DNA from: Trueperaceae bacterium
GTDB taxonomy: Bacteria; Deinococcota; Deinococci; Deinococcales; Trueperaceae
Direction of reading: 5' to 3'
DNA: 12,206 bases
Assembly: GCA_007130445.1 (NCBI GenBank)
Contig: SLSM01000219.1
Coordinates: forward strand, 1-12,206
The notes beneath the pieces were generated by a model, which saw nothing but the letters and a program-made list of their open reading frames with translations, was not told the origin of the DNA and searched no databases. Shown here piece after piece: positions 1 to 6,923 of this stretch; the stretch's first letter is position 1; the number at the start of each line of letters is the position of its first letter. Made by a program: the position numbers and the translations under genes.

Positions 1-1
1 C

Positions 2-259
2 TGGATCGTGTTCTCGTTCATCAGCGGCAGCCTCGACCAGGACGTGTCCGACCTGTGGCCCGCCACCACCCAGCCGGCGCTCCTCGTGTGGGGCACCGCG
101 GGCGGCTTCAGCTCGTTCGAGGACGCCGAGGACTTCGTGCTGGCAAGACCCGACGCCCGGCTGGTGCTGCTGCGCGACGCCGCCCTGCTGCCGAACGAGG
201 AGCGGAGCGAGACCTTCAACGATGCGCTGATCGGCTTCCTCGCCGGCCTCGACCCGTAG
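2..259 (+). CDS. Alpha/beta-hydrolase-fold protein, C-terminal fragment (5' end outside window)
   Basis: The reading frame is open from the window edge to a TAG stop, giving about 85 residues. The pattern LLVWGTAGGF, then an amphipathic stretch, PDARLVLL, LPNEERSETFNDAL and IGFL follows the last third of alpha/beta hydrolases: the strand carrying the acid residue, a helix, the strand before the catalytic His, and the C-terminal helix. In the family the first segment usually reads WGxxD and the second GH.P. Here they read WGTAGG and AALLPNEE, so neither the usual Asp nor the usual His is visible. The copy may be a non-catalytic family member or a diverged one with its acid and base elsewhere. 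The N-terminal nucleophile elbow is outside the window. The fold assignment is an inference from this short C-terminal part. Confidence 0.6.
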   Translation, partial: WIVFSFISGSLDQDVSDLWPATTQPALLVWGTAGGFSSFEDAEDFVLARPDARLVLLRDAALLPNEERSETFNDALIGFLAGLDP

Positions 260-312
260 GCCATGGTGCGCATGGAGGTCCGTGGGTCGTGAGCCGGACA
301 CCGCCGCCGCCG

Positions 313-318
313 TAAGCT
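313..318 (+). promoter_or_regulatory. Leaderless-type -10 box (TAAGCT) for the STAND ATPase
   Basis: TAAGCT fits the actinobacterial -10 consensus TANNNT and lies 9 nt before the ATG at 328. Transcription would start at about 325-328, leaving almost no leader. No Shine-Dalgarno sequence is visible before this ATG, which agrees with leaderless translation. Confidence 0.5.
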
Positions 319-327
319 CACGGCACC

Positions 328-2742
328 ATGCACCGCCCATCGTCGCCCTTCGTCGGCCGCGAGCCCGAACTGACCGCCCTGCGTTCGGCCTGGGAGGTCG
401 TGGCGGCGGGCCAAGGGCCCCGCACCGTGGTCGTGCTCGCCGAGTCCGGGCTCGGCAAAACTCGGCTCGCCCAGGCCCTGTTCGAAGCGATCGCGGCGAA
501 CGGTGCCGCGACGCCAGAAGGTGAGCGCGGGTACTGGCCGACGTCCCTCGGGCGCGACGGCAACAACCTGCGGGTCAACCCGGCGCTCGACGCCTGCGCA
601 CCCGCGGCGCCGCTGACGTTCCTGTGGTGGGGGATACGCTTGGTCGACCCGCTCGCACCAAACCATCTCGCCGGCGGCGTCCTGCCGTCGAGCGTGGAGC
701 GCGACCTGTTGCCACACCTGGAGCCGGTGCACCGCGAAGCGCGCCGCCGCGACCGTCGCTCTCGCGCGGCCAAGGCGTCGGCCGGCCTGGTGACCGACCT
801 CGTCGTCGACGCGCTGCCGTTCGCCTCGCTGATCAAGAGCCTCGTCTCGACGGGCCTCGAGCTGAAGGGCATCCACGACGAGGGTCGCAACGACGGCGCC
901 GGTCGGGACCTCGCAGCGGCGGCCGAGGCGCGTTCGCTGACGTTCCTCGACCGCGTCGTCGGCGACCTCGGTGCGCTGCTGCGGCCCAGGGGCGTACCGG
1001 CCGTCGTGCTCGTCGACGACGGTCAGTTCTCGCCGCACGACCCCGCCGTGGTCGCGCTCGTCGAGCGGCTCCACCGCTCGGCCGCCGAAGAAGGGTGGCC
1101 GCTGCTGCTCCTGATCACGCACTGGGAGCACGAGTGGCGCGCCGCCGCACCCGGCAGCCTCGCGGCGGCGCTGCAGCATCCCGCCACCACCGCAGGCGTC
1201 GACGAGCTTCGCCTCGCGGCCGTGCCCGACCTCGGCCCCTGGTTGCGTGGCGAACTCCCTGGACTCACCGGCGCGCAGGCGGACGCCGTGCTGGCGCGCG
1301 CGGGCGGCAACCCGCGCTTCCTGGACGAGATCCTGCGCTTCGCGACCGGCGTGCGCGGCCGTTCGCTCTTCGAGGGCCGCGACCCGTCGCGGGCGCTCAC
1401 CGACGCGGGGCTGCAGGAGCTGCTCGAGCGCAGCGTCGCGCTCGTCGACCTCGTCGCCGAACGCCTGGCTGCGAGCCCGGACGCCGTGCAGCAGGCGGTG
1501 GTGCTGGCCGCGCTGCAGGGCCCCGAGGTGCTCGACGACCTGGTGCCCGGCGCCGCCGAGGCGCTCGGGCTCGCCGCGCCAGCCGTCGCCGAGGCGCTGA
1601 CCGACGCCTCGACGCGCCACGCCTACCTGGCCCGCATCGGCGACGCCAGCAGTGCGTTCGCCCAAAGGATCTACCTGGAGGTCGCGCGCGAGCACCTCCA
1701 TGCCTGGTTCGACGCCGCCGAGGCCGAAGCCGCTCTCGCCGACGCGCTGCGGCGGATCGTGGCCGACGGCCGCGCCGACGATCTCGACGACGCCGACCGC
1801 ACGCGTCTGGCCAGCCTGATCGTCCCGACCTTCGAGGGGCACGAGGGGGCGCTCGAGCGGCGCATGGTCGTCGCCGCGTTCGCGCACCTGCTCAAGCCGG
1901 CGCTCCACCGCCTGGACGGCGAGGCCCTGCACCTCCTCACGCCGCGCTTCGTGGCAGCACTCGACGGGCTCGACGACGCTGCCCTGGACCCCGACCTCGA
2001 GTGGCTCAGGCTGGCGCTCCACGCCGCCCGCGTGATCCGAGACCGCGACGCCACCAAGGCGATCCTCGAGCGCTTCGTGCGGCTCACGCAGGCGACGCAC
2101 GACGAACGAGTGAGCCTGTGGGGCGCCGCACTGCTCACGCGCGCACGCGTCGCGCTCGGCGATCACCTCGCCGATGCAGGCGACACGCACGCCGCCATCG
2201 ACCACTACGTCGCAGGCAACGCCGCCCTCGCCGACCTCGGCGCCACGCCGTTCGACGAGGACGTGCTGCTCGCGTTCCGGCTCGTCACCGATCGGATCGG
2301 CTGGGCGGCGCTGCGGATGGGTCGCCTCGACATCGCCCAAGAACGCTTCGAGACCGTGCTCGGCATCATCGACCAGCTCGTCGCGCTCGACCCGTACCAC
2401 GAGCGGCTGCGCGCACACGCGTTCAGCCGGCTCGCGTCGTGTGCCTTCCATCGGAGCGACTTCGCCTTGGCCGCGGAGCTGTTCGACCAAGCGCGCGTCC
2501 TGGAGACCGCCACCATCGGACCGGATGCCGGACTCGGCGACCGCATGGCCCACGTGGAGACCTTGCTGGCGCTGGCCGAAGCGCTCCAAGCCGCGGGCGC
2601 GCGGTCCACGGCGCTGACCTGGGCGCGCGAGGCCTTGGAGCGTGCGGCGAGCGCGGCGAGCGAGAGCGCGGTGCCCTCGATCGAGACGCTCCGGTCGGAC
2701 GCGGCCGAACTCGTCGCGGCGTTGGGCGGTGGTAGCGAGTGA
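328..2742 (+). CDS. STAND-type AAA ATPase with C-terminal helical/TPR region
   Basis: This 804-residue protein starts FVGREPELTAL, the usual lead-in of AAA_16/STAND NTPases. A P-loop AESGLGKT lies at residues 38-45, a Walker B VVLVDD at 226-231, and a sensor-like GGNPRFLDEI at 326-335, equivalent to the GNP.F..E motif of STAND proteins. About 180 residues separate Walker A and B, longer than usual, with a basic, possibly helical stretch around 135-155. Residues 360-460 look like a winged-helix/helical arm. From about 595 to 775 helix pairs resemble TPRs (for example 597-636, 654-685, 694-730 and 740-775). There is no C-terminal LuxR or other DNA-binding HTH, and no enzymatic effector is visible, so the output of the switch is unknown. 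STAND proteins act as NTP-driven signalling switches, usually cytoplasmic, and no signal peptide or TM segment is seen here. The gene converges on the DUF1801 gene with only 3 nt between the stop codons. Confidence 0.85.
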   Translation: MHRPSSPFVGREPELTALRSAWEVVAAGQGPRTVVVLAESGLGKTRLAQALFEAIAANGAATPEGERGYWPTSLGRDGNNLRVNPALDACAPAAPLTFLWWGIRLVDPLAPNHLAGGVLPSSVERDLLPHLEPVHREARRRDRRSRAAKASAGLVTDLVVDALPFASLIKSLVSTGLELKGIHDEGRNDGAGRDLAAAAEARSLTFLDRVVGDLGALLRPRGVPAVVLVDDGQFSPHDPAVVALVERLHRSAAEEGWPLLLLITHWEHEWRAAAPGSLAAALQHPATTAGVDELRLAAVPDLGPWLRGELPGLTGAQADAVLARAGGNPRFLDEILRFATGVRGRSLFEGRDPSRALTDAGLQELLERSVALVDLVAERLAASPDAVQQAVVLAALQGPEVLDDLVPGAAEALGLAAPAVAEALTDASTRHAYLARIGDASSAFAQRIYLEVAREHLHAWFDAAEAEAALADALRRIVADGRADDLDDADRTRLASLIVPTFEGHEGALERRMVVAAFAHLLKPALHRLDGEALHLLTPRFVAALDGLDDAALDPDLEWLRLALHAARVIRDRDATKAILERFVRLTQATHDERVSLWGAALLTRARVALGDHLADAGDTHAAIDHYVAGNAALADLGATPFDEDVLLAFRLVTDRIGWAALRMGRLDIAQERFETVLGIIDQLVALDPYHERLRAHAFSRLASCAFHRSDFALAAELFDQARVLETATIGPDAGLGDRMAHVETLLALAEALQAAGARSTALTWAREALERAASAASESAVPSIETLRSDAAELVAALGGGSE

Positions 2743-2745
2743 GCG

Positions 2746-3159
2746 TCAGGACGCGTGCACGGTGCTTGCGGCCGAGAGGAGTGCCTTCAGCGCGCCCGAG
2801 CGCTCCCCGAGCGCCTCGAGCGATCGCAGCTTCACGTGTCGCAGCAGCTTGCCGCTCCCCTCGAGCACACCATCCGGGTCGGGCAGCTCCGCGCCCTGCA
2901 TGAAGAACAGCGACACCCACCCTTTGTGGGCCTGCAGCGCCGCCATCCCCCAACCGCCGTAGCCGTACTGCCGCGCGCCGTAGCCGATCGAGCCGTCGAC
3001 CAGGTCGGCCTCGTAACGGGCGTCGGGAACGGCGTCCAATACGAGCGCGTGGGCGGCCAGGTAGAGCGCCTCGTGCTGCGGCTGCAGGCGCGTGATCAAC
3101 GCGCGCAGGTCGTCGGTCGAGGGCATCGCCGTGTGCGGGTGTTGCTTGCCGGTCGCCAT
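2746..3159 (-). CDS. DUF1801 domain protein
   Basis: This 137-aa protein matches the small DUF1801 (YdhG-like) fold. The core is GYGARQYGYGGWGMAALQAHKGWVSL at residues 59-84, then FFMQGAELPDPDGVLEGSGK at 85-104 and HVKLRSLEAL at 108-117. The biochemical function of the family is not established. I start it at the ATG at 3159 because TACGCT, a TANNNT -10 box, lies exactly 6 nt before it, which puts +1 on the A of ATG. A longer frame upstream has no such support and would overlap the toxin gene. It is 41 nt downstream of the toxin stop on the same strand, but its own promoter suggests separate expression. The product appears cytoplasmic. Confidence 0.8.
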   Translation of the reverse strand: MATGKQHPHTAMPSTDDLRALITRLQPQHEALYLAAHALVLDAVPDARYEADLVDGSIGYGARQYGYGGWGMAALQAHKGWVSLFFMQGAELPDPDGVLEGSGKLLRHVKLRSLEALGERSGALKALLSAASTVHAS

Positions 3160-3165
3160 GGGGTC

Positions 3166-3171
3166 AGCGTA
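3166..3171 (-). promoter_or_regulatory. Leaderless -10 box (TACGCT) for the DUF1801 gene
   Basis: On the minus strand TACGCT is followed by 6 nt (GACCCC) and then ATG. This places the predicted transcription start on the first base of the start codon. There is no Shine-Dalgarno motif. Confidence 0.6.
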
Positions 3172-3200
3172 CCGGGCGAAGCCGTGACGCAGCCGTCGAC

Positions 3201-3593
3201 TCACGTCGGCGAGGCCACGCTCAGACCCACGGATCGCACCGCGGTCGCCTGGCGTTCGTCGTACGTCACTACGCAATCGGCTCCCCAGCGCAGCGCCGCG
3301 GCGACGTGCAGCGCGTCGAGGCTCCGCAGCGCGGCGTCCGGTAGCAGGCCGGCGTTGCGGAAGACGTCGCCGTCGGGAACGAGCAACACCATGCGTTCCA
3401 GCACCAGCGTCACGCGCTCCTGCGGGATCGACAACCGGATCCCCAACCGCCGCAGCTCGGTCTCGAGCAGCAGGCTCGAACCGATGGTGTCCCCGTCCTC
3501 GATGGCCTGGTCCAAGAACGCCGCGAGCGCGTCGGACTCGACCTCCTCGACGACCAGCTTCGCCGCCGCGGACGTGTCGACGTAGTACCGCAC
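3201..3593 (-). CDS. vapC: PIN-domain ribonuclease toxin, VapC family
   Basis: The 130-aa protein has the compact PIN fold of VapC toxins, Mg-dependent RNases that cut RNA, often tRNA, when freed from their antitoxin. The acidic active-site residues are visible: Asp6 in YYVDTSAAAK, Glu46 in LLLETELRR, Asp93 in SLDALHVAAAL and Asp112 in VVTYDERQ. The start is GTG at 3593, where VRYYVDTS begins. It lies 4 nt after the antitoxin TGA, and a GAGGAG overlapping the antitoxin's last codons serves as its ribosome site. A longer frame to 3635 would run into the antitoxin gene. Tight spacing after the antitoxin is typical of VapBC operons. All four acidic residues are present, so the toxin looks intact. 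The RNA target cannot be told from sequence. Confidence 0.9.
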   Translation of the reverse strand: MRYYVDTSAAAKLVVEEVESDALAAFLDQAIEDGDTIGSSLLLETELRRLGIRLSIPQERVTLVLERMVLLVPDGDVFRNAGLLPDAALRSLDALHVAAALRWGADCVVTYDERQATAVRSVGLSVASPT

Positions 3594-3597
3594 GCCC

Positions 3598-3843
3598 TCA
3601 CTCCTCGCGTAGAGCGTCGAGCGCCTCACGTACAAGCTCGACCGAACGCACCCGCGGGATCGCCCTGAAGCCGCCTCGTTGCTTCGCCGGGACGACGCGA
3701 GGCGTCAGTCCCTGCGTGGGCGGCGATAGCACGGCCACGACCTCGCCGTGGTTCGTGACCTGGATGGTCTCACCCGCCTGGACACGCCGCAGGACGTCGC
3801 TGCTGTGGTTCCTGAGTTCGCGATGGGCGATGGTCTTGGGCAC
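3598..3843 (-). CDS. vapB: Phd/YefM-type antitoxin (VapB partner)
   Basis: The 81-aa protein begins PKTIAHRELRNHSSDVLRRVQAGETIQVTNHGEVVAVLSP, written here to show the Phd/YefM dimer and DNA-binding domain: residues 5-23 form the first helices, and ETIQVTNHGEVVAVL at 25-39 is the family hallmark. The C-terminal tail (about 45-81) is basic and then helical and would wrap the toxin. I chose the GTG at 3843 because GGAGG (3850-3854) lies 6 nt upstream. The longer frame to 3966 overlaps the regulator gene and has no family-like residues. Such antitoxins repress their own operon, and a direct repeat overlaps the likely -10 box upstream. The toxin starts 4 nt after the stop. Confidence 0.9.
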   Translation of the reverse strand: MPKTIAHRELRNHSSDVLRRVQAGETIQVTNHGEVVAVLSPPTQGLTPRVVPAKQRGGFRAIPRVRSVELVREALDALREE

Positions 3844-3853
3844 GGCGCGCCTC

Positions 3854-3869
3854 CGTAGCAATCGTAGCA
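3854..3869 (-). promoter_or_regulatory. Toxin-antitoxin promoter/operator: tandem TGCTACG repeat over a -10 box
   Basis: On the minus strand TGCTACGATTGCTACG holds two exact 7-bp copies of TGCTACG spaced 9 bp apart. TACGAT (3866-3861) within it fits the TANNNT -10 box. Transcription would start near 3854, at the edge of the antitoxin's Shine-Dalgarno, giving a leader of about 11 nt. The overlap of a repeated motif with the -10 box suggests the site of antitoxin autorepression (inference). Confidence 0.5.
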
Positions 3870-3934
3870 CTCGGGCCGAGCGGCTCTTCCTCATGGATGT
3901 GGACGCTGCGCACCATGAGCGCGCCGTCGTCGCG

Positions 3935-4507
3935 TCACGCCGCGTCGACGAGCCAGTAGCGCCCACCGTCGCGATCGCGCCGCATGAACCCGAAGTCGAC
4001 GAGGCTGCGGCGCATGCGCGCCGTGTCGTCGTTGAACCGGGCGAGCCGCTCGTTCACCTGCGCCTCGTCGTACACGACCCCCTTCTCGAAGGCCTGCAAC
4101 GTGTGCCGCACGAGGACCAGGGCCTTCTTCCGTTGGCTCGGGAACGCCGTGATGCGGCCGTCGGCGTCGGTGAAGGTCGCGAGCACCTTGCGGTCGAACG
4201 CGCCGAGGTCGGCATCACCCGCCAGGCGCGGCAGCGCGTCCTCGGCGAGGTGCTCGCGAGCCATCGACTGCAGCGCCTCGACGTCGAGGGAGTAGACGCT
4301 GTACGGCCCCTCCGCACGCGCGCTCACCAGCCCGACGGCTGCCAAGCGCTTGAGGTGGTGCGACACCGTCGACGAGTCGAGGTCGAGCGCCGCCGCCAGG
4401 TCCTCCACCGACTGCGGCTCGCGCGCCAAGACGCCGATCAGCTTGAGCCGATTCGCGTCGGCGAGCGCCTTGAAGAACCGTAGGAGCGTGCTGTCCGTGG
4501 CGGGCAT
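3935..4507 (-). CDS. ArsR-family regulator with C-terminal DUF2087
   Basis: This 190-aa protein has an N-terminal ArsR winged helix at about residues 8-75: LLRFFKALADANRLKLIGVL, then SVEDLAAALDLDSSTVSHHL, whose recognition helix is at 44-55, and a wing ending near VYSL. Residues 105-186 form DUF2087, with KVLATFTDADGRITAFPSQRKKA and a C-terminal GGRYWLVD. There is no cysteine in the protein, so a thiolate metal site of the arsenic/cadmium type is excluded. The ligand is unknown. The ATG at 4507 is preceded by GGAGGT with 6-nt spacing. An operator-like array of TTGA/TCAA half-sites lies just upstream, so autorepression is likely. The CPBP protease and monooxygenase genes lie upstream on the same strand and may be co-regulated, though the 130-nt gap and the operator suggest a separate promoter. 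Confidence 0.88.
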   Translation of the reverse strand: MPATDSTLLRFFKALADANRLKLIGVLAREPQSVEDLAAALDLDSSTVSHHLKRLAAVGLVSARAEGPYSVYSLDVEALQSMAREHLAEDALPRLAGDADLGAFDRKVLATFTDADGRITAFPSQRKKALVLVRHTLQAFEKGVVYDEAQVNERLARFNDDTARMRRSLVDFGFMRRDRDGGRYWLVDAA

Positions 4508-4526
4508 GATCGTACCTCCGCGACCA

Positions 4527-4553
4527 TGTTGACACATATCAACACACATTGAT
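4527..4553. promoter_or_regulatory. Operator-like overlapping inverted repeats upstream of the ArsR gene
   Basis: On the plus strand TGTTGA (4527-4532), six bases, then TCAACA (4539-4544) form one perfect inverted repeat. ATCAA (4538-4542), six bases, then TTGAT (4549-4553) form a second that shares its left half. The half-sites TTGA, TCAA, TTGA begin at 4529, 4539 and 4549, exactly one helical turn apart. This A/T-rich patch in GC-rich DNA lies 20 to 46 nt before the regulator's ATG and resembles ArsR/SmtB operators. It is most likely bound by the adjacent regulator. Confidence 0.7.
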
Positions 4554-4637
4554 CGTTGTCCACACATTCATGGTTCTCGTTGCGGCGATCCGCGATAGCG
4601 GCGACGGCCGGGGCGTCCCGAGCCATCGCCCCTTCCG

Positions 4638-5444
4638 TCAGCGCTCGGCCGTCGGGCACCCCTCGCCCGGCGCCAAGCGCCGCGGCCCCCACACGACCAC
4701 CACGACGACCGCCGCCACCATCACCAGCGTGCTCATCGTCGCGACCACCGCCATCGACACCGGCAGGGCCAGGATGTTCACCACGTTCCACGTGGCGTGC
4801 CACGCCGCGACCACGAACACGCTGCCACCGCTCCCGTTGTAGAGCGCCGTGAGCCACACCGCGCCCGCGAACAGGCCGACGAAGAACCCCACCACCTCGA
4901 CCACGCCGAAGTCGAAGCGGTACGCGAACATGGGCACGTGCCAGGCGGCCCAGGCGAGCGTCAGCAGCGCGGTCGCCGCCAGCGCACTCCGCCGCGCCTG
5001 CAGGCGCGGCAACAGGAAGCCGCGCCAGCCGGTCTCCTCGCCGACGCCGTAGGCCAGCGCCGCCGCGAGGCCGCCCAACCACCACACCGCGTCGCGGCCC
5101 GCCAACGCGCCGGCGTCCGGCCACGCACCGCTCGCCACGCGCACCCCGACCACGGCGACCACGAGCAGGGCCAGCGGACTCGCCACGCCCGCCAGCAGCC
5201 ACGGCAGCCCGACCCGCCAACGGCCCATGCGGGCGAGCAGGTCGGTGAGCCCACCCCGACCCGCCACGGGGAACGTCACGATGAACGCTGCGCCGATCGG
5301 ACCCAACGCTCCGAGTACGTGCCAATGCGGCGAGACGCGCCATGCCACCAGGCCGAGCCCGCTCAGGACGAGCGGGGACACCAAGATCCAGGTGATCGCG
5401 AACGACAGCGCCACGAACGCCGCGCCCGGCCGGGCGCGGAGCAC
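4638..5444 (-). CDS. CPBP (CAAX-like) family intramembrane metalloprotease
   Basis: This 268-aa polytopic membrane protein has hydrophobic segments at about 8-32, 42-61, 80-103, 118-135, 152-170, 180-200, 206-226 and 228-252. The CPBP (ABI/Rce1-like) signatures are present: EETGWRG with Glu136, Glu137 and Arg141, AAWHVPMF with His169, and AAWHATWN with His216 and Asn220. These are the metal-binding and catalytic positions of the family, so the enzyme looks competent. Bacterial members process membrane peptides or prenylated-like substrates, often in peptide maturation or self-immunity, but the substrate is unknown here. The start is GTG at 5444: GGAGGA (5451-5456) lies 6 nt upstream inside the end of the monooxygenase gene, whose stop is only 2 nt away. 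The two genes therefore form an operon with probable translational coupling. Confidence 0.88.
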   Translation of the reverse strand: MLRARPGAAFVALSFAITWILVSPLVLSGLGLVAWRVSPHWHVLGALGPIGAAFIVTFPVAGRGGLTDLLARMGRWRVGLPWLLAGVASPLALLVVAVVGVRVASGAWPDAGALAGRDAVWWLGGLAAALAYGVGEETGWRGFLLPRLQARRSALAATALLTLAWAAWHVPMFAYRFDFGVVEVVGFFVGLFAGAVWLTALYNGSGGSVFVVAAWHATWNVVNILALPVSMAVVATMSTLVMVAAVVVVVVWGPRRLAPGEGCPTAER

Positions 5445-5446
5445 GC

Positions 5447-5749
5447 TCAGTCCTCCGCCGCGAGCCCGCTCCCACCCACGGGACGCGTGACGAAGCGCTC
5501 GCCGAACCCTTCGATCAGCGGCCGGCCCTTCGCGATCGCGTCTCGCACCGAGGGCAGCGACAGCGACGCGCGGTGGTCCGCTTCGCTCATCCAGACCTCG
5601 GTCAACCAGATGGCGTCGGCGTCGTCCGGGTCCTGGGCGACGACGTAGCTGAGGCAGCCCGGCATGCCGCTGACACCCTCGATCAAGATGGCGATGAGCT
5701 CGTCGCGAGCACCGGACACTGCGCGCATCTTCCCGATCAAGCCGTACAT
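5447..5749 (-). CDS. Antibiotic biosynthesis monooxygenase (ABM) domain protein, YgiN-like
   Basis: The 100-aa product is a single ABM dimeric ferredoxin-like domain: MYGLIGKMRAVSG.RDELIAILIEG, then CLSYVVAQDPDDADAIWLTEVW with the conserved Glu and Trp, then HRASLSLPSVRDAI with the conserved His, and a C-terminal strand. Members are cofactor-free quinol or small-aromatic oxygenases, or degrade other small molecules. The substrate is not deducible. I prefer the ATG at 5749, because MYGLIG is the expected first strand and a G-rich stretch (GGGGGCGG) ends 5 nt upstream. A GTG at 5755 would add two residues. The gene is followed after 2 nt by the protease gene, whose Shine-Dalgarno lies inside this coding region. 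Its own promoter must lie in 5756-5980. Confidence 0.85.
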   Translation of the reverse strand: MYGLIGKMRAVSGARDELIAILIEGVSGMPGCLSYVVAQDPDDADAIWLTEVWMSEADHRASLSLPSVRDAIAKGRPLIEGFGERFVTRPVGGSGLAAED

Positions 5750-5892
5750 GGACACCGCCCCCGTCCTGCTCCGCCGCCGCCGAGGCGGTCGGTGGCCGAT
5801 CCCTCACCGGACGAACGGCCGCCGCAAGGCGCCGGCCACGAACCGAGGATACGGCGCGTGACCGAAGCAGGTCGGCACGTGCCGCCGGTCCC

Positions 5893-5921
5893 TTGCGCGG
5901 CGAGACCAGCGCTCCTACCAT
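5893..5921 (+). promoter_or_regulatory. Putative promoter (TTGCGC, 17 bp, TACCAT) of the 8-TM membrane protein gene
   Basis: TTGCGC (5893-5898) and TACCAT (5916-5921) are separated by exactly 17 bp and resemble -35 and -10 boxes. Transcription would start near 5928, giving a leader of about 53 nt that contains the strong Shine-Dalgarno at 5968-5974. This is a visual prediction. The rest of the 5756-5980 divergent region shows no other clear element. Confidence 0.4.
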
Positions 5922-5980
5922 TCGAGTGCCGAACGGTGCTGCCGTCGACGTCGAGGTCGGCGGGAGCGGAGGAGCCCTGC

Positions 5981-6877
5981 GTGCGAACCACACATGCCGC
6001 CTCGAGCCGCGTGATCGTGATCAACGTCGTCACCATCGTGGTCGCAGCGGCCCTCGCCATCGTGTTCCATGCCGTCTTGCCGGCTCCCGTGGAGGACCTG
6101 GACTTCGACAGCGCGTTGGTCGCACTCGTCGGCTTCCCCGTCGTGGCGGTGTCCTACTTCGTGCTGCTGTTCGCGCACTGCGCCATCGTCCTGCAGGCGT
6201 TCGGCCGTCGCTCCGGCCTGCCGAAGCTGGAGGTCGGCTGGCGCTTCGGGCTCGCGTTCGCGCTCCTCTACCTCGTCGGCATGCAGGAGGTGGTCGTCGA
6301 TGCCTCCCCGTTCGAGGCGTGGGGGCGCGAGTTCGTGGTGTACCAGTTCTTCATGGGAGCCGGTGACGCCGTGCCCGTGTTCGCGCTGTGCATGGTGCTT
6401 GCCTACCTCACGCTCGCGCCCGGTCGGCGCGGCGCCAGCGGAGCCCTCAGCGCACGCGAGGCGATCGCCATCGTCGCCGTGATCGCGCTGGCGTACTTCG
6501 CGCAGCGGACGATCGGGCACACCACCGCCTTGGTGCACAGCAACGTCGAGCGCTATCCGGTCCAGACCCACCTGTGGACGGCGCTGTTCGGCGCCGCCTT
6601 GGGGTTCGTGTACGTCGTCCTGTTCCCGGTGTTCTCGCGACGACACGGCCGGGTCGCGCTCTCCGTTCGGCTCGTGCTGCTGACGATCGGGATCAACTGG
6701 ATGCTCTTCAACGGCTTCATCGGCCTGCTCTTCAGCGGCGTCATGCCGCAGATGCTGCTCCGCAGCGGCCTGGACACGGCCGCGGTGTTCGTGGCCTCCA
6801 TCGTGGTCCTCAGGTACCTCTCGACGAGCCGTGCGGGCGCTCGGGTGGCGGGATCGCGGCCGACCAGGTCGCTGTGA
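5981..6877 (+). CDS. Uncharacterised polytopic membrane protein (about 8 TM)
   Basis: I do not recognise this 298-aa protein. About eight hydrophobic segments are visible: residues 11-32, 44-70, the WRFGLAFALLYLVGM stretch, MGAGDAVPVFALCMVLAYL, AIAIVAVIALAYF, WTALFGAALGFVYVVLFPVF, VRLVLLTIGINWMLFNGFIGLL and TAAVFVASIVVL. Polar residues inside or near membrane segments (E of MQEVVV, D of GAGDAVP, N of GINWMLFNG) could be functional, but no catalytic motif is evident. The start is GTG at 5981, 6 nt after GGAGGAG (5968-5974). The open frame extends much further upstream, but those residues are antisense to the monooxygenase and look non-coding. The DUF4260 membrane gene follows 58 nt downstream with its own promoter box. 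Confidence 0.75.
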   Translation: MRTTHAASSRVIVINVVTIVVAAALAIVFHAVLPAPVEDLDFDSALVALVGFPVVAVSYFVLLFAHCAIVLQAFGRRSGLPKLEVGWRFGLAFALLYLVGMQEVVVDASPFEAWGREFVVYQFFMGAGDAVPVFALCMVLAYLTLAPGRRGASGALSAREAIAIVAVIALAYFAQRTIGHTTALVHSNVERYPVQTHLWTALFGAALGFVYVVLFPVFSRRHGRVALSVRLVLLTIGINWMLFNGFIGLLFSGVMPQMLLRSGLDTAAVFVASIVVLRYLSTSRAGARVAGSRPTRSL

Positions 6878-6923
6878 GCCACGGGCGCCGTCGCACCGGC
6901 GGCGGTTGCCCGGGCGACCGTCC

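Noticed and set aside
439..462. Alanine instead of glycine at the first position of the ATPase P-loop (AESGLGKT)
   Set aside because: The known P-loop pattern allows A or G at that position, so this is not evidence of inactivity.
624..2735. Long plus-strand open frame (about 700 codons) inside the STAND ATPase gene
   Set aside because: It is Arg/Pro/Ala-rich with no domain motifs, the usual high-GC shadow of the real frame. The ATPase frame has Walker A, Walker B and GNP motifs.
4618..4648. 6-bp inverted repeat (CCGAGC/GCTCGG) around the protease stop codon
   Set aside because: The arms are too short to stand out in GC-rich DNA and there is no U-tract. It was considered as a weak analogue of the 7322-7383 repeat.
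328..5749. A defence island or Avs-like system built from the STAND ATPase, toxin-antitoxin pair and CPBP protease
   Set aside because: The ATPase shows no effector or phage-sensor domain, the genes are on opposite strands with separate promoters, and no other defence genes are visible. Proximity alone does not support it.
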